Shown: piece after piece, positions 24,583-32,902 of the stretch
How positions within the stretch are numbered: the stretch's first letter is position 1
How the letters are laid out: every line of letters begins with the position of its first letter
Program-made: the position numbers and the translations under genes
Virus record (IMG/VR): IMGVR_UViG_3300049846_002543
Location: 1 to 61,749 of that record
DNA: 61,749 nucleotides
Strand: one strand, 5' to 3'
From: a virus
The notes under the pieces: model-generated
Told to the model about the DNA's origin: nothing
Databases searched by the model: none
What the model saw: only the letters and a program-made list of their open reading frames with translations

Positions 24583-25905
24583 TTATCGTCCTGCTCCGCC
24601 CTGAAAAGTAGACACGATATGCCGGCGTAATTGATCAAAATTACTGTATGGTGTCATATCTCGGCTGCCTGCACCTCGTGGAGCGAGAAAATCAATACTG
24701 GCAATCGTGCCGTCGGCCGAACGGACATTTCCTGTCCCTCCTTGTTGCCCGATAATTTGACCCGGCGCAACCTGTTGACCCGGTCGAACCAAAACGCTCT
24801 TATCAGCCAAGTGACCGTAAAGAACATCGACCTTCTTATTAGTTAGCGGGTCGAGAGATTCGACAACAACGTAGTTGCCGTAACCACCTTCGCGACTGAC
24901 ATCTTTAACCACGCCGCCTAAGACAGCGGGGAAGCGCTTGCTAGGGAAGTACAGATCAACTCCAGGCTGTCCGCTGGGTTGTTCGTACACGACAGAGGCA
25001 GGTCTCTCGAAGGAAGACTGAGCTGACGCAGGAGCTCCAGGGGCTACAAAAGAAGACAACTGCGAGTTTATTAATTCTTCTTGATTGGCCTGACTTTTAT
25101 CATATGCTTTTTGCGTCATCTTAGCACCTAGAATATCCATAACTAATTTCGAAGGATCGTTTCCTCCTGGAGAGCCTCCCAAGAACAGTGCTTCATTTGC
25201 TTTGTATTTGTATTGCTCTGCGAGCGCTAAACCCTCCTCTCCGTATTTTTCGGGATCTGCTTTGATCGCTTCAGCGGCTTGTAAATAAACTTGTGCTTTC
25301 TGAGTGTCGCCCGCTGCGGGCTGGGCAGCTCCGGACAAAGCGTACTGAGTGACGATATTCTTTAGCGCGCCTTGAAAATCATACCTAGGCAGACTGATCG
25401 GAGTAACACCAGCGGCCTGGCTGTCTTGTTGAACTTGATAAGGTACCCCGCCACCGGGTTTCTGAAGAAAACCCTGGAGTTCGCTCAGGGATTTAACAGG
25501 CTGACCGTAATAGCTTCGCCCCTGCAGCGTGGGGAGACTCGCCCATTCCGGAGCGAGTTTTGCAATAGTCTGCGGCGTGATCGGATCTTTCGTAGGATCG
25601 ACCCCACGCCGCTTCATTAGATAAATAGCTGCGAGGTCTTGTTCTTGCGGACCAAATCCCTGTAGACCTAAAGCTTTTTGCGCTCCGGCATAAGTACCGG
25701 GCATAAATTGATAACGTCCGGCAGCAGCACTGCCTCTAGGAAAACCTTTGGTTCTTACAACAACATCCGGATGCTTAGAAAAATCTTGAAAACGACCGCC
25801 GCCAAACATGACGTCGTAACCGCCGCCTCGACGAGAGCTGTCGGTACCTTCGGCGTACGCGATCAGATCAAGCCACTGCCGTGTCAGCGGGTTATCTAAC
25901 GCCAT
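24583..25905 (-). CDS. Virion-associated lysozyme: GH104-type domain plus degenerate M23 domain
   Basis: 440 residues. Residues 1-150 match GH104 (lambda R-like) transglycosylases: LIAYAEGTDS with catalytic Glu19, YDVMFGGGRF, SAAAGRYQFMPGTY and QDLAAIYLMKRRG. After a long helical linker, residues about 315-430 follow the M23 peptidase layout (GVDLYFP, GYGNYVVVES, YGHLADKSVLVRPGQQVAPG), but the first metal His is Gln and the final HxH is replaced by SIDF. The M23-like part is therefore probably a wall-binding or structural domain. It would open the wall during DNA entry, distinct from the GH24 endolysin. Confidence 0.8.
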   Translation of the reverse strand: MALDNPLTRQWLDLIAYAEGTDSSRRGGGYDVMFGGGRFQDFSKHPDVVVRTKGFPRGSAAAGRYQFMPGTYAGAQKALGLQGFGPQEQDLAAIYLMKRRGVDPTKDPITPQTIAKLAPEWASLPTLQGRSYYGQPVKSLSELQGFLQKPGGGVPYQVQQDSQAAGVTPISLPRYDFQGALKNIVTQYALSGAAQPAAGDTQKAQVYLQAAEAIKADPEKYGEEGLALAEQYKYKANEALFLGGSPGGNDPSKLVMDILGAKMTQKAYDKSQANQEELINSQLSSFVAPGAPASAQSSFERPASVVYEQPSGQPGVDLYFPSKRFPAVLGGVVKDVSREGGYGNYVVVESLDPLTNKKVDVLYGHLADKSVLVRPGQQVAPGQIIGQQGGTGNVRSADGTIASIDFLAPRGAGSRDMTPYSNFDQLRRHIVSTFQGGAGR

Positions 25906-25923
25906 CTGTCTGCTATTTATTCA

Positions 25924-26220
25924 TCATTCTACCGAATCTTCTGAATCGTCGAACATCTGCACATTAGTTTCTACAGCGACCCCTATCTGCTGCATAACGG
26001 TTTTATACGCCCTCTCTTTACACATTAACTTTAAGATCATCACCCAGAAAAACTGGTCTCGGTCACTTCTATTATTTAAAGATTTAGCTTTGGCTCGGAT
26101 GCGGGTCAGTACGAACTCGTCTTCCAGCGTCAAACCGCAATGAAGATTTCGCATCCCGTCACTAAAGTCGGCGGTGGCCACGGGCAGAACCCACTCTCTG
26201 TTTATCCTACACCGAATCAT
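25924..26220 (-). CDS. nblA: NblA-like phycobilisome degradation protein
   Basis: 98 residues from ATG 26220; an internal ATG at 26154 gives 76 residues, closer to the usual ~60 of NblA. From residue 30, GLTLEDEFVLTRIRAKAKSL, then QFFWVMILKLMCKERAYK and MQQIG, follow the NblA pattern (LSLEQ.F......Q...M, then F.......M..RE..Y..L...), including the conserved (K/R)-E-x2-Y positions. NblA adapts phycobilisomes to Clp protease; phages of Microcystis and Planktothrix are known to carry it. It is divergent from an HTH-Dps operon. The call needs a profile search. Confidence 0.55.
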   Translation of the reverse strand: MIRCRINREWVLPVATADFSDGMRNLHCGLTLEDEFVLTRIRAKAKSLNNRSDRDQFFWVMILKLMCKERAYKTVMQQIGVAVETNVQMFDDSEDSVE

Positions 26221-26349
26221 TAACGTACGTCTCAGAAGACTAAGTGCTTTCTGTAAACAATATAAAGTCCGGGCTAGGACCCACCTGAGACCTTTACAAG
26301 CCCTAGAAAGCTCGTTATCATTACTGAGCCATCCTCATTCACACGGCAG
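26221..26349. promoter_or_regulatory. Divergent promoter region between nblA-like and HTH-dps genes
   Basis: 129 nt without reading frames. TATATT (minus, near 26264-26259) could serve as the -10 of the NblA-like gene. GTCTCAG (26229-26235) and CTGAGAC (26285-26291) form an inverted repeat 49 nt apart, which could bring two bound regulators together or form a long hairpin. The HTH protein encoded immediately downstream is a natural candidate to bind here. Confidence 0.4.
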
Positions 26350-26619
26350 ATGTTTGAAGGTAAGACTCTCCTGACGATTGCTGAGACTGCAGAGTTCCTC
26401 AACTGTTCCAGCGGCTTTGTGCGCAAGCGCATCGCACTGACCGAATCCAATAACCCCGGCGGCTGGCCTAAAGATATCTACGTGAACCTCCAGCCCTCTG
26501 GCGCTAAATCTCTGTATCGCATCAACAAAGATGCTCTTCAGAACTATCTGAACGGTGCGGATTCGTCGGCTAAAGTAGAGGACGACGCAGCAGAGCCCGC
26601 CGTAGCGGCAGCTTTTTGA
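26350..26619 (+). CDS. Excisionase-family HTH DNA-binding protein
   Basis: 89 residues. LLTIAETAEFLNCSSGFVRKRI is a typical helix-turn-helix of the excisionase/HTH_17 type, followed by a wing-like segment (YVNLQPSGAKSLYRINKDAL) and a disordered Ala/Asp-rich tail. No integrase is present, so it is likely a transcription factor rather than a true excisionase. It is the first gene before dps and shares the divergent region with the NblA-like gene. Confidence 0.75.
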   Translation: MFEGKTLLTIAETAEFLNCSSGFVRKRIALTESNNPGGWPKDIYVNLQPSGAKSLYRINKDALQNYLNGADSSAKVEDDAAEPAVAAAF

Positions 26620-26621
26620 AC

Positions 26622-27155
26622 ATGACGTACACCGAGACTTTTGCTTCTACTCCGGCGTCGGCTTTAATGCCCACGCAAATTGAGGAGCGAATTATCTCGG
26701 TGGAACCAGAGCCCCAGCTTCAGGATCTTCTCTTGAATCTGGTGGCTCTGTCGTCTTACGCACATCAACTGTACGCACAATCTCACTTAATTCATCTAAA
26801 CGTCGAAGGTCCTCTGTTCCTGCCTATCCACGAATTCTTAAAAGGTCAGTACGAACTACATGTCGGCCAGTTTGACAAGCTGGCCGAGTTCGTACGCACC
26901 ATGGATACTCTGATGCCTATGTGTCAGAAAGGTCTACTTAACGCTTATAAAGGTTTTAAACACTGCAAATCTTATGAAACTCGCGATATGTTAGTGACTT
27001 ATCTGAAAAACTTGGAAGATTTTGGAATGCAAGCTAAAGATCTCGGCGAACTGGCTCGTACAGTCAAAGCTCCTGATGTAGAAAACTACGCAGCTCAGCT
27101 AGTCGACGAGTCTTTTAAAGCAGCGTGGTTTCTTAAGAGCACACTTCGGGGTTAA
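26622..27155 (+). CDS. dps: Dps-family ferritin-like protein
   Basis: 177 residues from ATG 26622 (an in-frame TTG at 26616 is less likely). The inter-subunit ferroxidase residues of Dps are complete and correctly spaced: His58, His70, Asp85 and Glu89 (12, 15 and 4 residues apart, exactly as in E. coli Dps His51/His63/Asp78/Glu82), within LIHLNVEGPLF, IHEFLKGQY and QFDKLAEFVR. Four long helices fit the Dps bundle. Dps dodecamers oxidise and store iron with hydrogen peroxide and often coat DNA; the tail here is not strongly basic. It may protect DNA or the host during infection. Its stop overlaps that of the converging fibre gene. Confidence 0.82.
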   Translation: MTYTETFASTPASALMPTQIEERIISVEPEPQLQDLLLNLVALSSYAHQLYAQSHLIHLNVEGPLFLPIHEFLKGQYELHVGQFDKLAEFVRTMDTLMPMCQKGLLNAYKGFKHCKSYETRDMLVTYLKNLEDFGMQAKDLGELARTVKAPDVENYAAQLVDESFKAAWFLKSTLRG

Positions 27156-27757
27156 ATCTGAACCCACTGGCCGCCGACATAAATATATAAACCTGAAGGT
27201 GCTGCCGCTTGGTACATGACGGTGCCTTCAGGTGAACTTACAGGCAATCCAGTAGTAATCGGCACACCGGAGGCTTCAATACAACCAGAAGAAAGAACAG
27301 CAAAGTAGGATCCTGATGCGGCAATAGCTCCGGACGCAATTATTGAACCAGAAGCTGCAATACACCCAGAAGCTGCAATACACCCAGAAGCTAAAATACA
27401 ACCTGACGCCATGATGGCGCCCGAGGCTGAAATAGCAAAATCAGCGTAGGCTGAGCCGATAGTTTGCCACGTGGATCCAGTCCAGACCTTCATGTAGTAC
27501 GCAGAAGTACTACTATCTACCCATGTCTCCCCGGTGGAATTGCCTGCTACACCTGCCGGAGAAGCATTAGGTGCTGTAGTGGAGTAATGGTTGGGTCCTA
27601 TCTTCCGAATATTCCCACCTGAATCCTGAAAATAAAGACCGGGGTCGCTACTTCCGAAAGATAGAGCAAGACGACCGACCTGAGCCGCCGTTGTATTTGG
27701 TCGGTCGGACGACTGAGGAGACCGATTACTTAAAAGAATGTAAGGCGTAGAAGTCAT
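27152..27757 (-). CDS. Tail fibre protein with hexapeptide repeats
   Basis: 201 residues. The N-terminus PYILLSNRSPQSSDRPNT and QVGRLALSFGSSDPGLYF is typical of phage fibre heads; TWVDSSTSAYYMKVWTGSTW is a common WNG-like insertion. Residues about 110-150 hold six tandem hexapeptides I-x-A-S-G-x (IMASGC, ILASGC, IAASGC, IAASGS, IIASGA, IAASGS) suggestive of a small left-handed beta-helix or triple-stranded stalk. The end (YIYVGGQWVQI) is a common fibre tip. It ends in overlap with dps. Confidence 0.7.
   Translation of the reverse strand: MTSTPYILLSNRSPQSSDRPNTTAAQVGRLALSFGSSDPGLYFQDSGGNIRKIGPNHYSTTAPNASPAGVAGNSTGETWVDSSTSAYYMKVWTGSTWQTIGSAYADFAISASGAIMASGCILASGCIAASGCIAASGSIIASGAIAASGSYFAVLSSGCIEASGVPITTGLPVSSPEGTVMYQAAAPSGLYIYVGGQWVQI
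27351..27404 (-). repeat. 18-bp tandem repeat encoding the hexapeptides
   Basis: GAAGCTGCAATACACCCA is repeated twice exactly (27351-27368, 27369-27386) and once with changes (27387-27404) in plus-strand reading. The unit encodes one hexapeptide of the fibre stalk, so slippage would change stalk length in frame. Confidence 0.8.
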
Positions 27758-29277
27758 CAGTACGTGCCTCCGTTTAGAGAGAGTCCCACCGGAGGAACTA
27801 TAGAACCATTAGCGTACGTCCCTCCGTCAATCGTGTTTGTAGGCTGAAGAACAGGAGAACCGTTTAAATAGGTGCCTCCGTCATAAATTTCAGAAGGCTG
27901 CGGAGCGTAAGGGTCGTATTCCGATACAGGAAGCAAAGATATCTTATTAGGATCCAAAGAGACAAAAGAACCTAGTTCGCCTATATTCAGAGTCTTACTG
28001 ACTACGTTATAAGTATCAGGATATAGCATCTGTGTAGGCATCGTCTCTGGAGACGGACCGTATCTATTCCACCAAACTAAATTACGCTCGCGATAATAAA
28101 AATCAGTCTGTTTTTTTAAATCGCGCTCAAACTTTTCTCTATACCACTCGTTCATCGGCTCGTCGTTAGGTTGCGGGAGCCAAATTGTAGTTGCGGCGTC
28201 TTGTTGATATTTATTTTTTAAATCCCACATTGCAGCGTAGATATGTTTACACCATCTGGGTTGATAATAAAACAAATTAGGATCTGAATAAGAAGCTTGT
28301 TCGTAAGAAGGAATATTGTAGATCTGGTTAAGATAAATAAAACCAAAAGAACGAGCGTACCCCGGGTTGTCTTGTGCAGGAACAACACGAGGAGTCTCTG
28401 TCGGACCTGCATCAAAAAACCCAGGAGACGTGTTGAAAACTCCCGTGTAGGGATACTTCATCTTTAAAGACTTTTGATAAAGATCAAAAGATTCACGTCC
28501 CAAAAAATCAGGGCAACTACATTGACTGCGCATTTCAGTAGTCAAAAATTCACCTGGGGCGGGCGGTCCAGAGGCAGGAACACTCATCGTTGTGGCATCA
28601 ACCACGCTCCAGCTGTTGTCCGGGCCGTGAGATAAAAACAGAGTGTTAAAAACAGGCGCACTATCTGGCTCCGTAGGAACACCGTCTATGCCTACAGCAG
28701 TGACAGTATAGTTATTAAAACCGTAGAGTTTATCTGTGCCGTTAGGAGTAAAACGGTTAGATAAAACTTCTCCTTTAAAAAAAGAAATGGGGGCACCAAA
28801 GGTAGACGTTAGTTTTACGGCGTATGTCTGTGCGTCGTAATTAGTTACAGATTCTACGGCGTAACCGTAATCTTTAAAATTGAATGAATCTCTGGGTCGT
28901 ATTCCGACCATCCACATTTTTGAATCCGTCCTTGTGGTCGGATACAAAAAAGATAAAGCAGGTATATAAAGACCAGATCCTGAATTTTGACCTAAGTAGT
29001 ATTTAAAACCGTAAGCTAGTGCATCGTATGCTTGTTGAGCATACATTGATAATTCATATCCTCTACGCCAACGAATCCACAACGAGGCGTAATCATAATC
29101 GCTTAAAATACTAAAATCTTTCGTGTTGACAGCTGGACGAAATCTCCTATTAAAAGGTTGCGGCCTGCTTAATTGAGACGGATGTTCAGCCCCAGCAATA
29201 TCAGGAACAGATCGGATACCTGAGTTCGCATTGAAGGCGCGAAACCCGAAATTATCCGATCCTTTCCGACGTGACAT
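27757..29277 (-). CDS. Large virion protein with SWIM-like Cys/His motif and GGTY repeats
   Basis: 506 residues, Tyr/Trp/Pro-rich. Around residues 250-360 the pattern CSCPDFLGRESFDLY ... WCKHIYAAMWDL gives C-x-C-x(n)-C-x-H, the SWIM zinc-binding arrangement, with an unusually long insert between pairs. The C-terminus has three DGGTY/NGGTY repeats separated by Asn-Gly-Ser and Pro-rich linkers. Position between fibre and structural genes and the lack of catalytic motifs suggest a tail or connector protein. Function not known. Confidence 0.6.
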   Translation of the reverse strand: MSRRKGSDNFGFRAFNANSGIRSVPDIAGAEHPSQLSRPQPFNRRFRPAVNTKDFSILSDYDYASLWIRWRRGYELSMYAQQAYDALAYGFKYYLGQNSGSGLYIPALSFLYPTTRTDSKMWMVGIRPRDSFNFKDYGYAVESVTNYDAQTYAVKLTSTFGAPISFFKGEVLSNRFTPNGTDKLYGFNNYTVTAVGIDGVPTEPDSAPVFNTLFLSHGPDNSWSVVDATTMSVPASGPPAPGEFLTTEMRSQCSCPDFLGRESFDLYQKSLKMKYPYTGVFNTSPGFFDAGPTETPRVVPAQDNPGYARSFGFIYLNQIYNIPSYEQASYSDPNLFYYQPRWCKHIYAAMWDLKNKYQQDAATTIWLPQPNDEPMNEWYREKFERDLKKQTDFYYRERNLVWWNRYGPSPETMPTQMLYPDTYNVVSKTLNIGELGSFVSLDPNKISLLPVSEYDPYAPQPSEIYDGGTYLNGSPVLQPTNTIDGGTYANGSIVPPVGLSLNGGTY

Positions 29278-29283
29278 AGCAGA

Positions 29284-29853
29284 TCAATAGAATCCGCCTT
29301 GAGCCAAAATAGTGATACCAGAAGCACTTAAACCGCCAGAGGCAGCTACACCAGAAGCGCCAGCAGGTCCCACGCCGATGTAACCGGCACAGAGAATGTA
29401 ACCCTTCTCAAGATACAGACCTTCGTTCTTGCCGATTTGGACAGGAGCGATCAAGTTTGTATCTCCGGTGCGAGGAACCGGTGCCATCACAGCGGGGAGC
29501 TGGACACCCAGCGGATAACCAAAAGTAGAACCGCTCAGTCCTACCTCAAAGCGTCCGATCATCAGAGCAGCCGACGTGGAAGGAGCCGCTTGGTTTGGCA
29601 TATAGACGTACAGACCGATATCTGCCGTGCGAACGCCGCTGTTATCGGGATAGTCCTCGTTGCTGACGATGGTGATGTCCTCAACGAGAGCACCGTCCTC
29701 GGACGGGAGATCGCCCACGCGCACTAGCTGGATCAGGGTCCCTAAAGAGGGGTTGGTAGGATCGCAAGTCGTCGTGGCATTAGTGATCCGTGCCCCCCGC
29801 AAAAACGGACGATCGATTAAGCAGGGCTGCTTGTTGGTGCTAGTTGAGGCCAT
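29284..29853 (-). CDS. Beta-rich virion structural protein
   Basis: 189 residues, Gly/Ala/Val/Thr-rich with short strands (LIQLVRVGDLP, DIGLYVYMPNQ, RFEVGLSGST) and a Gly/Ala-rich C-terminus (ASGVAASGGLSASG). No membrane segment or enzyme motif. The composition and the GC-rich, biased codons resemble those of the capsid operon, so it is probably an abundant particle protein such as a decoration or tail tube subunit. Confidence 0.6.
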   Translation of the reverse strand: MASTSTNKQPCLIDRPFLRGARITNATTTCDPTNPSLGTLIQLVRVGDLPSEDGALVEDITIVSNEDYPDNSGVRTADIGLYVYMPNQAAPSTSAALMIGRFEVGLSGSTFGYPLGVQLPAVMAPVPRTGDTNLIAPVQIGKNEGLYLEKGYILCAGYIGVGPAGASGVAASGGLSASGITILAQGGFY

Positions 29854-29875
29854 TGTACGCGCTGGGTGAAGTGAA

Positions 29876-30316
29876 TCAGCCTAAACCCCGTAAAGGGTTA
29901 TCGGTTTTAAGAGGAGCGGGCTTACCTAAAGCGGCAGCCAACAACGGGGATGAATCTTCCTTAGAGCCGCCAATACGCTCAAGAATTTTTTCGAGGCGCT
30001 GTTCGTCGCGCTGTTGAGCGATGTAATCGGAGATCATACGGGTCGCCATGCCCTGAGGCGCAGGTTCCATGCCACGGATGCCTCGGACTAAGTTGCCGAT
30101 TCCCTCCAGCAATAAACTGCCGCCGACCCAAGCGTTGCTAAAAGGGCTATCGGAAATGCCAGGCTTGCTGGGGCTAGGGCTTGTAGAGGGTGCCAAACCC
30201 TCGGCCACTGCAGAAAATTCGTCGACGCGATATTCCGGAGAGGCGAATCCACCGGGGATAGAAGTGCCGAAGTCGTACCCACTGATGGGCAGCGCATTAG
30301 AGAAATAGTCCGCCAT
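29876..30316 (-). CDS. Hypothetical virion protein
   Basis: 146 residues. A hydrophobic/Gly segment (VGGSLLLEGIGNLVRGI, about 64-80) is followed by a charged helix (ISDYIAQQRDEQRLEKILERI) that could form a coiled coil. The N-terminus is Pro/Ser-rich. It lies 10 nt beyond the 627-residue virion protein and so probably belongs to the same assembly. Confidence 0.55.
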   Translation of the reverse strand: MADYFSNALPISGYDFGTSIPGGFASPEYRVDEFSAVAEGLAPSTSPSPSKPGISDSPFSNAWVGGSLLLEGIGNLVRGIRGMEPAPQGMATRMISDYIAQQRDEQRLEKILERIGGSKEDSSPLLAAALGKPAPLKTDNPLRGLG

Positions 30317-30326
30317 GGATCAAGCC

Positions 30327-32210
30327 TCAGAACAAGGGCATTTTTTCAAGGGTTTGGTACGCCTGCGGGGCAAGCGTGGCGTTAAGATCCGCCGCTCCTT
30401 GAGTACCGAAGGCGGCGTTCATCGCGGCGGCCCGAGCTTGACCGGCTGCATTATTAGGTGTGTTGGTTCCCATAGAGGTACCGAGTACAGCCCCCTGTGC
30501 TACAGGCATTTGCTGGCTGGGGCCACGGCGCTGCATCTGAAGTTGCAGGCGGTACGCAAGCTCGGGATTAGCGCGAGCCCAGGTCTCGAAATTGGCCTCG
30601 TTTTCAATACCTACCGAAGCAGGAGCGCCCATACCTTTAAGTGCGCCGACAATCTGTTCCGCACGTCCAGGAGCGTTCGCATAAGCCGATTGAACACTGT
30701 AAAGATCACCAATGTTCTTGTACTGAGAAGCATCCTGACGGAGACCCTGTGCTGCGTTTTGAACAGCTTGACGATATTCGGAATCGCGTGAATCCATAAG
30801 CTGAGGCACCGATCCAGCACCCATCGAGCTACCTACAGGACCAGACGGAGCTCGGCCGCCGACGGGAGCCGGAAGACTGGGAGCAGCAGGCGTAGAAGGA
30901 GCACTTAGCGAACTGGGATTGACGGTGCCGGGGATGGCGTTCGTGCTACCGGCAATAGGTTGAGGAGCGGAAGCTACGGGAGCACCGGTAACGGAAGGAG
31001 TGTTAGCACCAAATTCAGGCGTCGCTGTGGGCACACCCAGCTGCGTTTCACCGGGCGCAGGAAGCTGCTCTTGACGTCCGGACATAAAGGCAGCGAGGCC
31101 AAGACCGCCCAGAATTCCGCCGCCGACAAAAGGTGCGACAGGCATCCGTCGGGCAGCTTCAGTTCCGCCAGCCGCAGCAGCTTGGGCAGCTGCCGGCGAA
31201 GAGAAAATTTGACCGAGATCGACAGTGTTTACACCGCCCATAGCGTTGGCTCGGGGCGGCGTTTGTCCGGCAGCAGTCGACGGAGTAGCGCCCCGCTGAA
31301 AAACATAAGGAGCGGTATTCGCTTTATTTAAAACATAAGAGGCTTCGGCATCATTTAAGCCCAACTTTCTCAATTGGTTTAAATTAGTGACATCGTCAAC
31401 ACCCATAGCTGTTTTTTGCCTTGTACCTATAACCAACCCGTCCAGTTCGTCTAAAGGAATCCGAAAAGAAGAACTTTGAGAATCAACGGAAGTGGCCTTG
31501 GGCAAAGCGCGTTGGGCTTGAGGAACTTCATAAACATTGACCCGTTCGATACCGGACTCAGTCAAAGACTCCGGCGTGCGGGTCAGGGCGCCGCCACGAT
31601 TCAGATATTGAGCGGGGGTAGCTTCAAGCTGACGAATAAGCGGCGAATCAAAACCTTCAGCGCCAAGCAGAGCTTCCATCACAGCGTCTGGGTTGACGCC
31701 ACGCTCGGCTGCGGTGGTCTCGACAATGGAACGAATGCGGCCATACCCTTCAGGGTCGCGACGCATAAGTTCCTTCCCGTAAGCAAACGCGGGTTCAGGT
31801 GCTTGAGGGGAGCTAGGAATCGGATAGGGCCGAACAGTCGTGCTGCGGGGAATCTCTTGACCCACCGGCAACGAACGTTGTCCAGGAGCGATGCCAGGAA
31901 CCCGAGCAGGGAGAGCTTCCCGAGGAACATCGGCCTGGGGATAGCCCGCACGACGAGGTACTTGCTCAGCGGGAACCTCACGAGGCACCGGCAGTTGTTT
32001 TTGAAAACGACCGGTCTGAGTATCCGGAGGTACGTTTAAACGAGGTTGGACTGCTTGCCCAGCGGGCGCAGCTTGAACAGCGGGGCGGCTCGGTTGGATG
32101 GTCTGCCGGATTTGCCGAGGAGTCGGTGCATCCGGAATCATGTTATTGATCATCCGAAGACCGCCCTCAACGAGCGCTCGGATGGCCTTTTCGTATGAGC
32201 TGTACGACAT
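30327..32210 (-). CDS. Large Pro/Ala/Gln-rich virion protein (candidate internal/ejection protein)
   Basis: 627 residues. The first 130 residues are disordered Pro/Arg/Gln-rich. A helical domain (about 140-200, YGKELMRRDPEGYGRIRS...GVNPDAVMEALLGAEG) resembles small alpha-helical phage domains. A Gly-rich hydrophobic segment near 370 (GGGILGGLGLAAFMSG) could span a membrane. A second disordered section and a C-terminal helical part end the protein. This mix suits an ejected internal virion protein that inserts in the host envelope, but no catalytic motif is seen. Confidence 0.55.
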   Translation of the reverse strand: MSYSSYEKAIRALVEGGLRMINNMIPDAPTPRQIRQTIQPSRPAVQAAPAGQAVQPRLNVPPDTQTGRFQKQLPVPREVPAEQVPRRAGYPQADVPREALPARVPGIAPGQRSLPVGQEIPRSTTVRPYPIPSSPQAPEPAFAYGKELMRRDPEGYGRIRSIVETTAAERGVNPDAVMEALLGAEGFDSPLIRQLEATPAQYLNRGGALTRTPESLTESGIERVNVYEVPQAQRALPKATSVDSQSSSFRIPLDELDGLVIGTRQKTAMGVDDVTNLNQLRKLGLNDAEASYVLNKANTAPYVFQRGATPSTAAGQTPPRANAMGGVNTVDLGQIFSSPAAAQAAAAGGTEAARRMPVAPFVGGGILGGLGLAAFMSGRQEQLPAPGETQLGVPTATPEFGANTPSVTGAPVASAPQPIAGSTNAIPGTVNPSSLSAPSTPAAPSLPAPVGGRAPSGPVGSSMGAGSVPQLMDSRDSEYRQAVQNAAQGLRQDASQYKNIGDLYSVQSAYANAPGRAEQIVGALKGMGAPASVGIENEANFETWARANPELAYRLQLQMQRRGPSQQMPVAQGAVLGTSMGTNTPNNAAGQARAAAMNAAFGTQGAADLNATLAPQAYQTLEKMPLF

Positions 32211-32235
32211 CCTAAAGACCTAGCCTGAGTTTATA

Positions 32236-32856
32236 TTAGCGCCAATCTGCGTAGAAATACAGACGATCAGCACGAGACACATCAGGTGGACCAGGAATAG
32301 CTTGGATGAATTCTGCGCCACTCCGTTCAAATCTATACCGAGATGCCACGGGGTCTTTATAGTTGGCTACATAAAGCATCTCAGCCAAACGACCCGTCTC
32401 ATACAGGTAGTTTTGACGCCAAACTTTGGCAACTTCAGTTTTATCTTGAATGTTGATCGAACGGTTAACATCCCCAAGAATGGTTTCTTGGCGGTTCGTG
32501 GCGCGACCTGCAGCGAGTTCCGTTAAGCGCTCAGCTTCCTCACAGCGCTCAATCTGTTGGACAATTTTATCGTAGTAAAATTCACTAGATATACTATTAC
32601 AAGCCTCTAATAATCTGGCATAATCACCAGCAGGTACAGTGGCTATATTGTAACCTAAGTGATAAGCTACACGACTAAAGTTAAAATCATCTAACCTATA
32701 ACCGAAGACTTGAGCCGGGTTTCGAGTTAGCTGGTTTACTGCAGCGTATATTACTTGTCTCTTAGTTGCATCTGTTGTGTCGGGCTGAAAGACGACGCCT
32801 TGCTGCGCCAGATAACTCTGGAGCTGCTCTAGTTCTTGCTGCGTAAACTGAGCCAT
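32236..32856 (-). CDS. Hypothetical helical virion protein (possible head-tail adaptor)
   Basis: 206 residues, largely alpha-helical with Tyr/Arg/Glu content (IVQQIERCEEAERLTELAAG). The beginning, FTQQELEQLQSYLAQQGV, is a strong helix. No known family is recognised. Its size and location among structural genes would suit an adaptor or neck protein. The HNH gene on the plus strand begins 46 nt upstream of it in the opposite direction. Confidence 0.5.
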   Translation of the reverse strand: MAQFTQQELEQLQSYLAQQGVVFQPDTTDATKRQVIYAAVNQLTRNPAQVFGYRLDDFNFSRVAYHLGYNIATVPAGDYARLLEACNSISSEFYYDKIVQQIERCEEAERLTELAAGRATNRQETILGDVNRSINIQDKTEVAKVWRQNYLYETGRLAEMLYVANYKDPVASRYRFERSGAEFIQAIPGPPDVSRADRLYFYADWR

Positions 32857-32902
32857 AAAAAGCGCCGCCCTGTGTTACAGTATAGGCCCTCACAAACGAG
32901 AC

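Noticed and set aside
31476-32039. Plus-strand 187-codon frame opposite the 627-residue virion protein
   Set aside because: Composition is dominated by Arg/Gly/Leu from the reverse of Pro/Ala/Arg codons; minus-strand frame is consistent with its operon.
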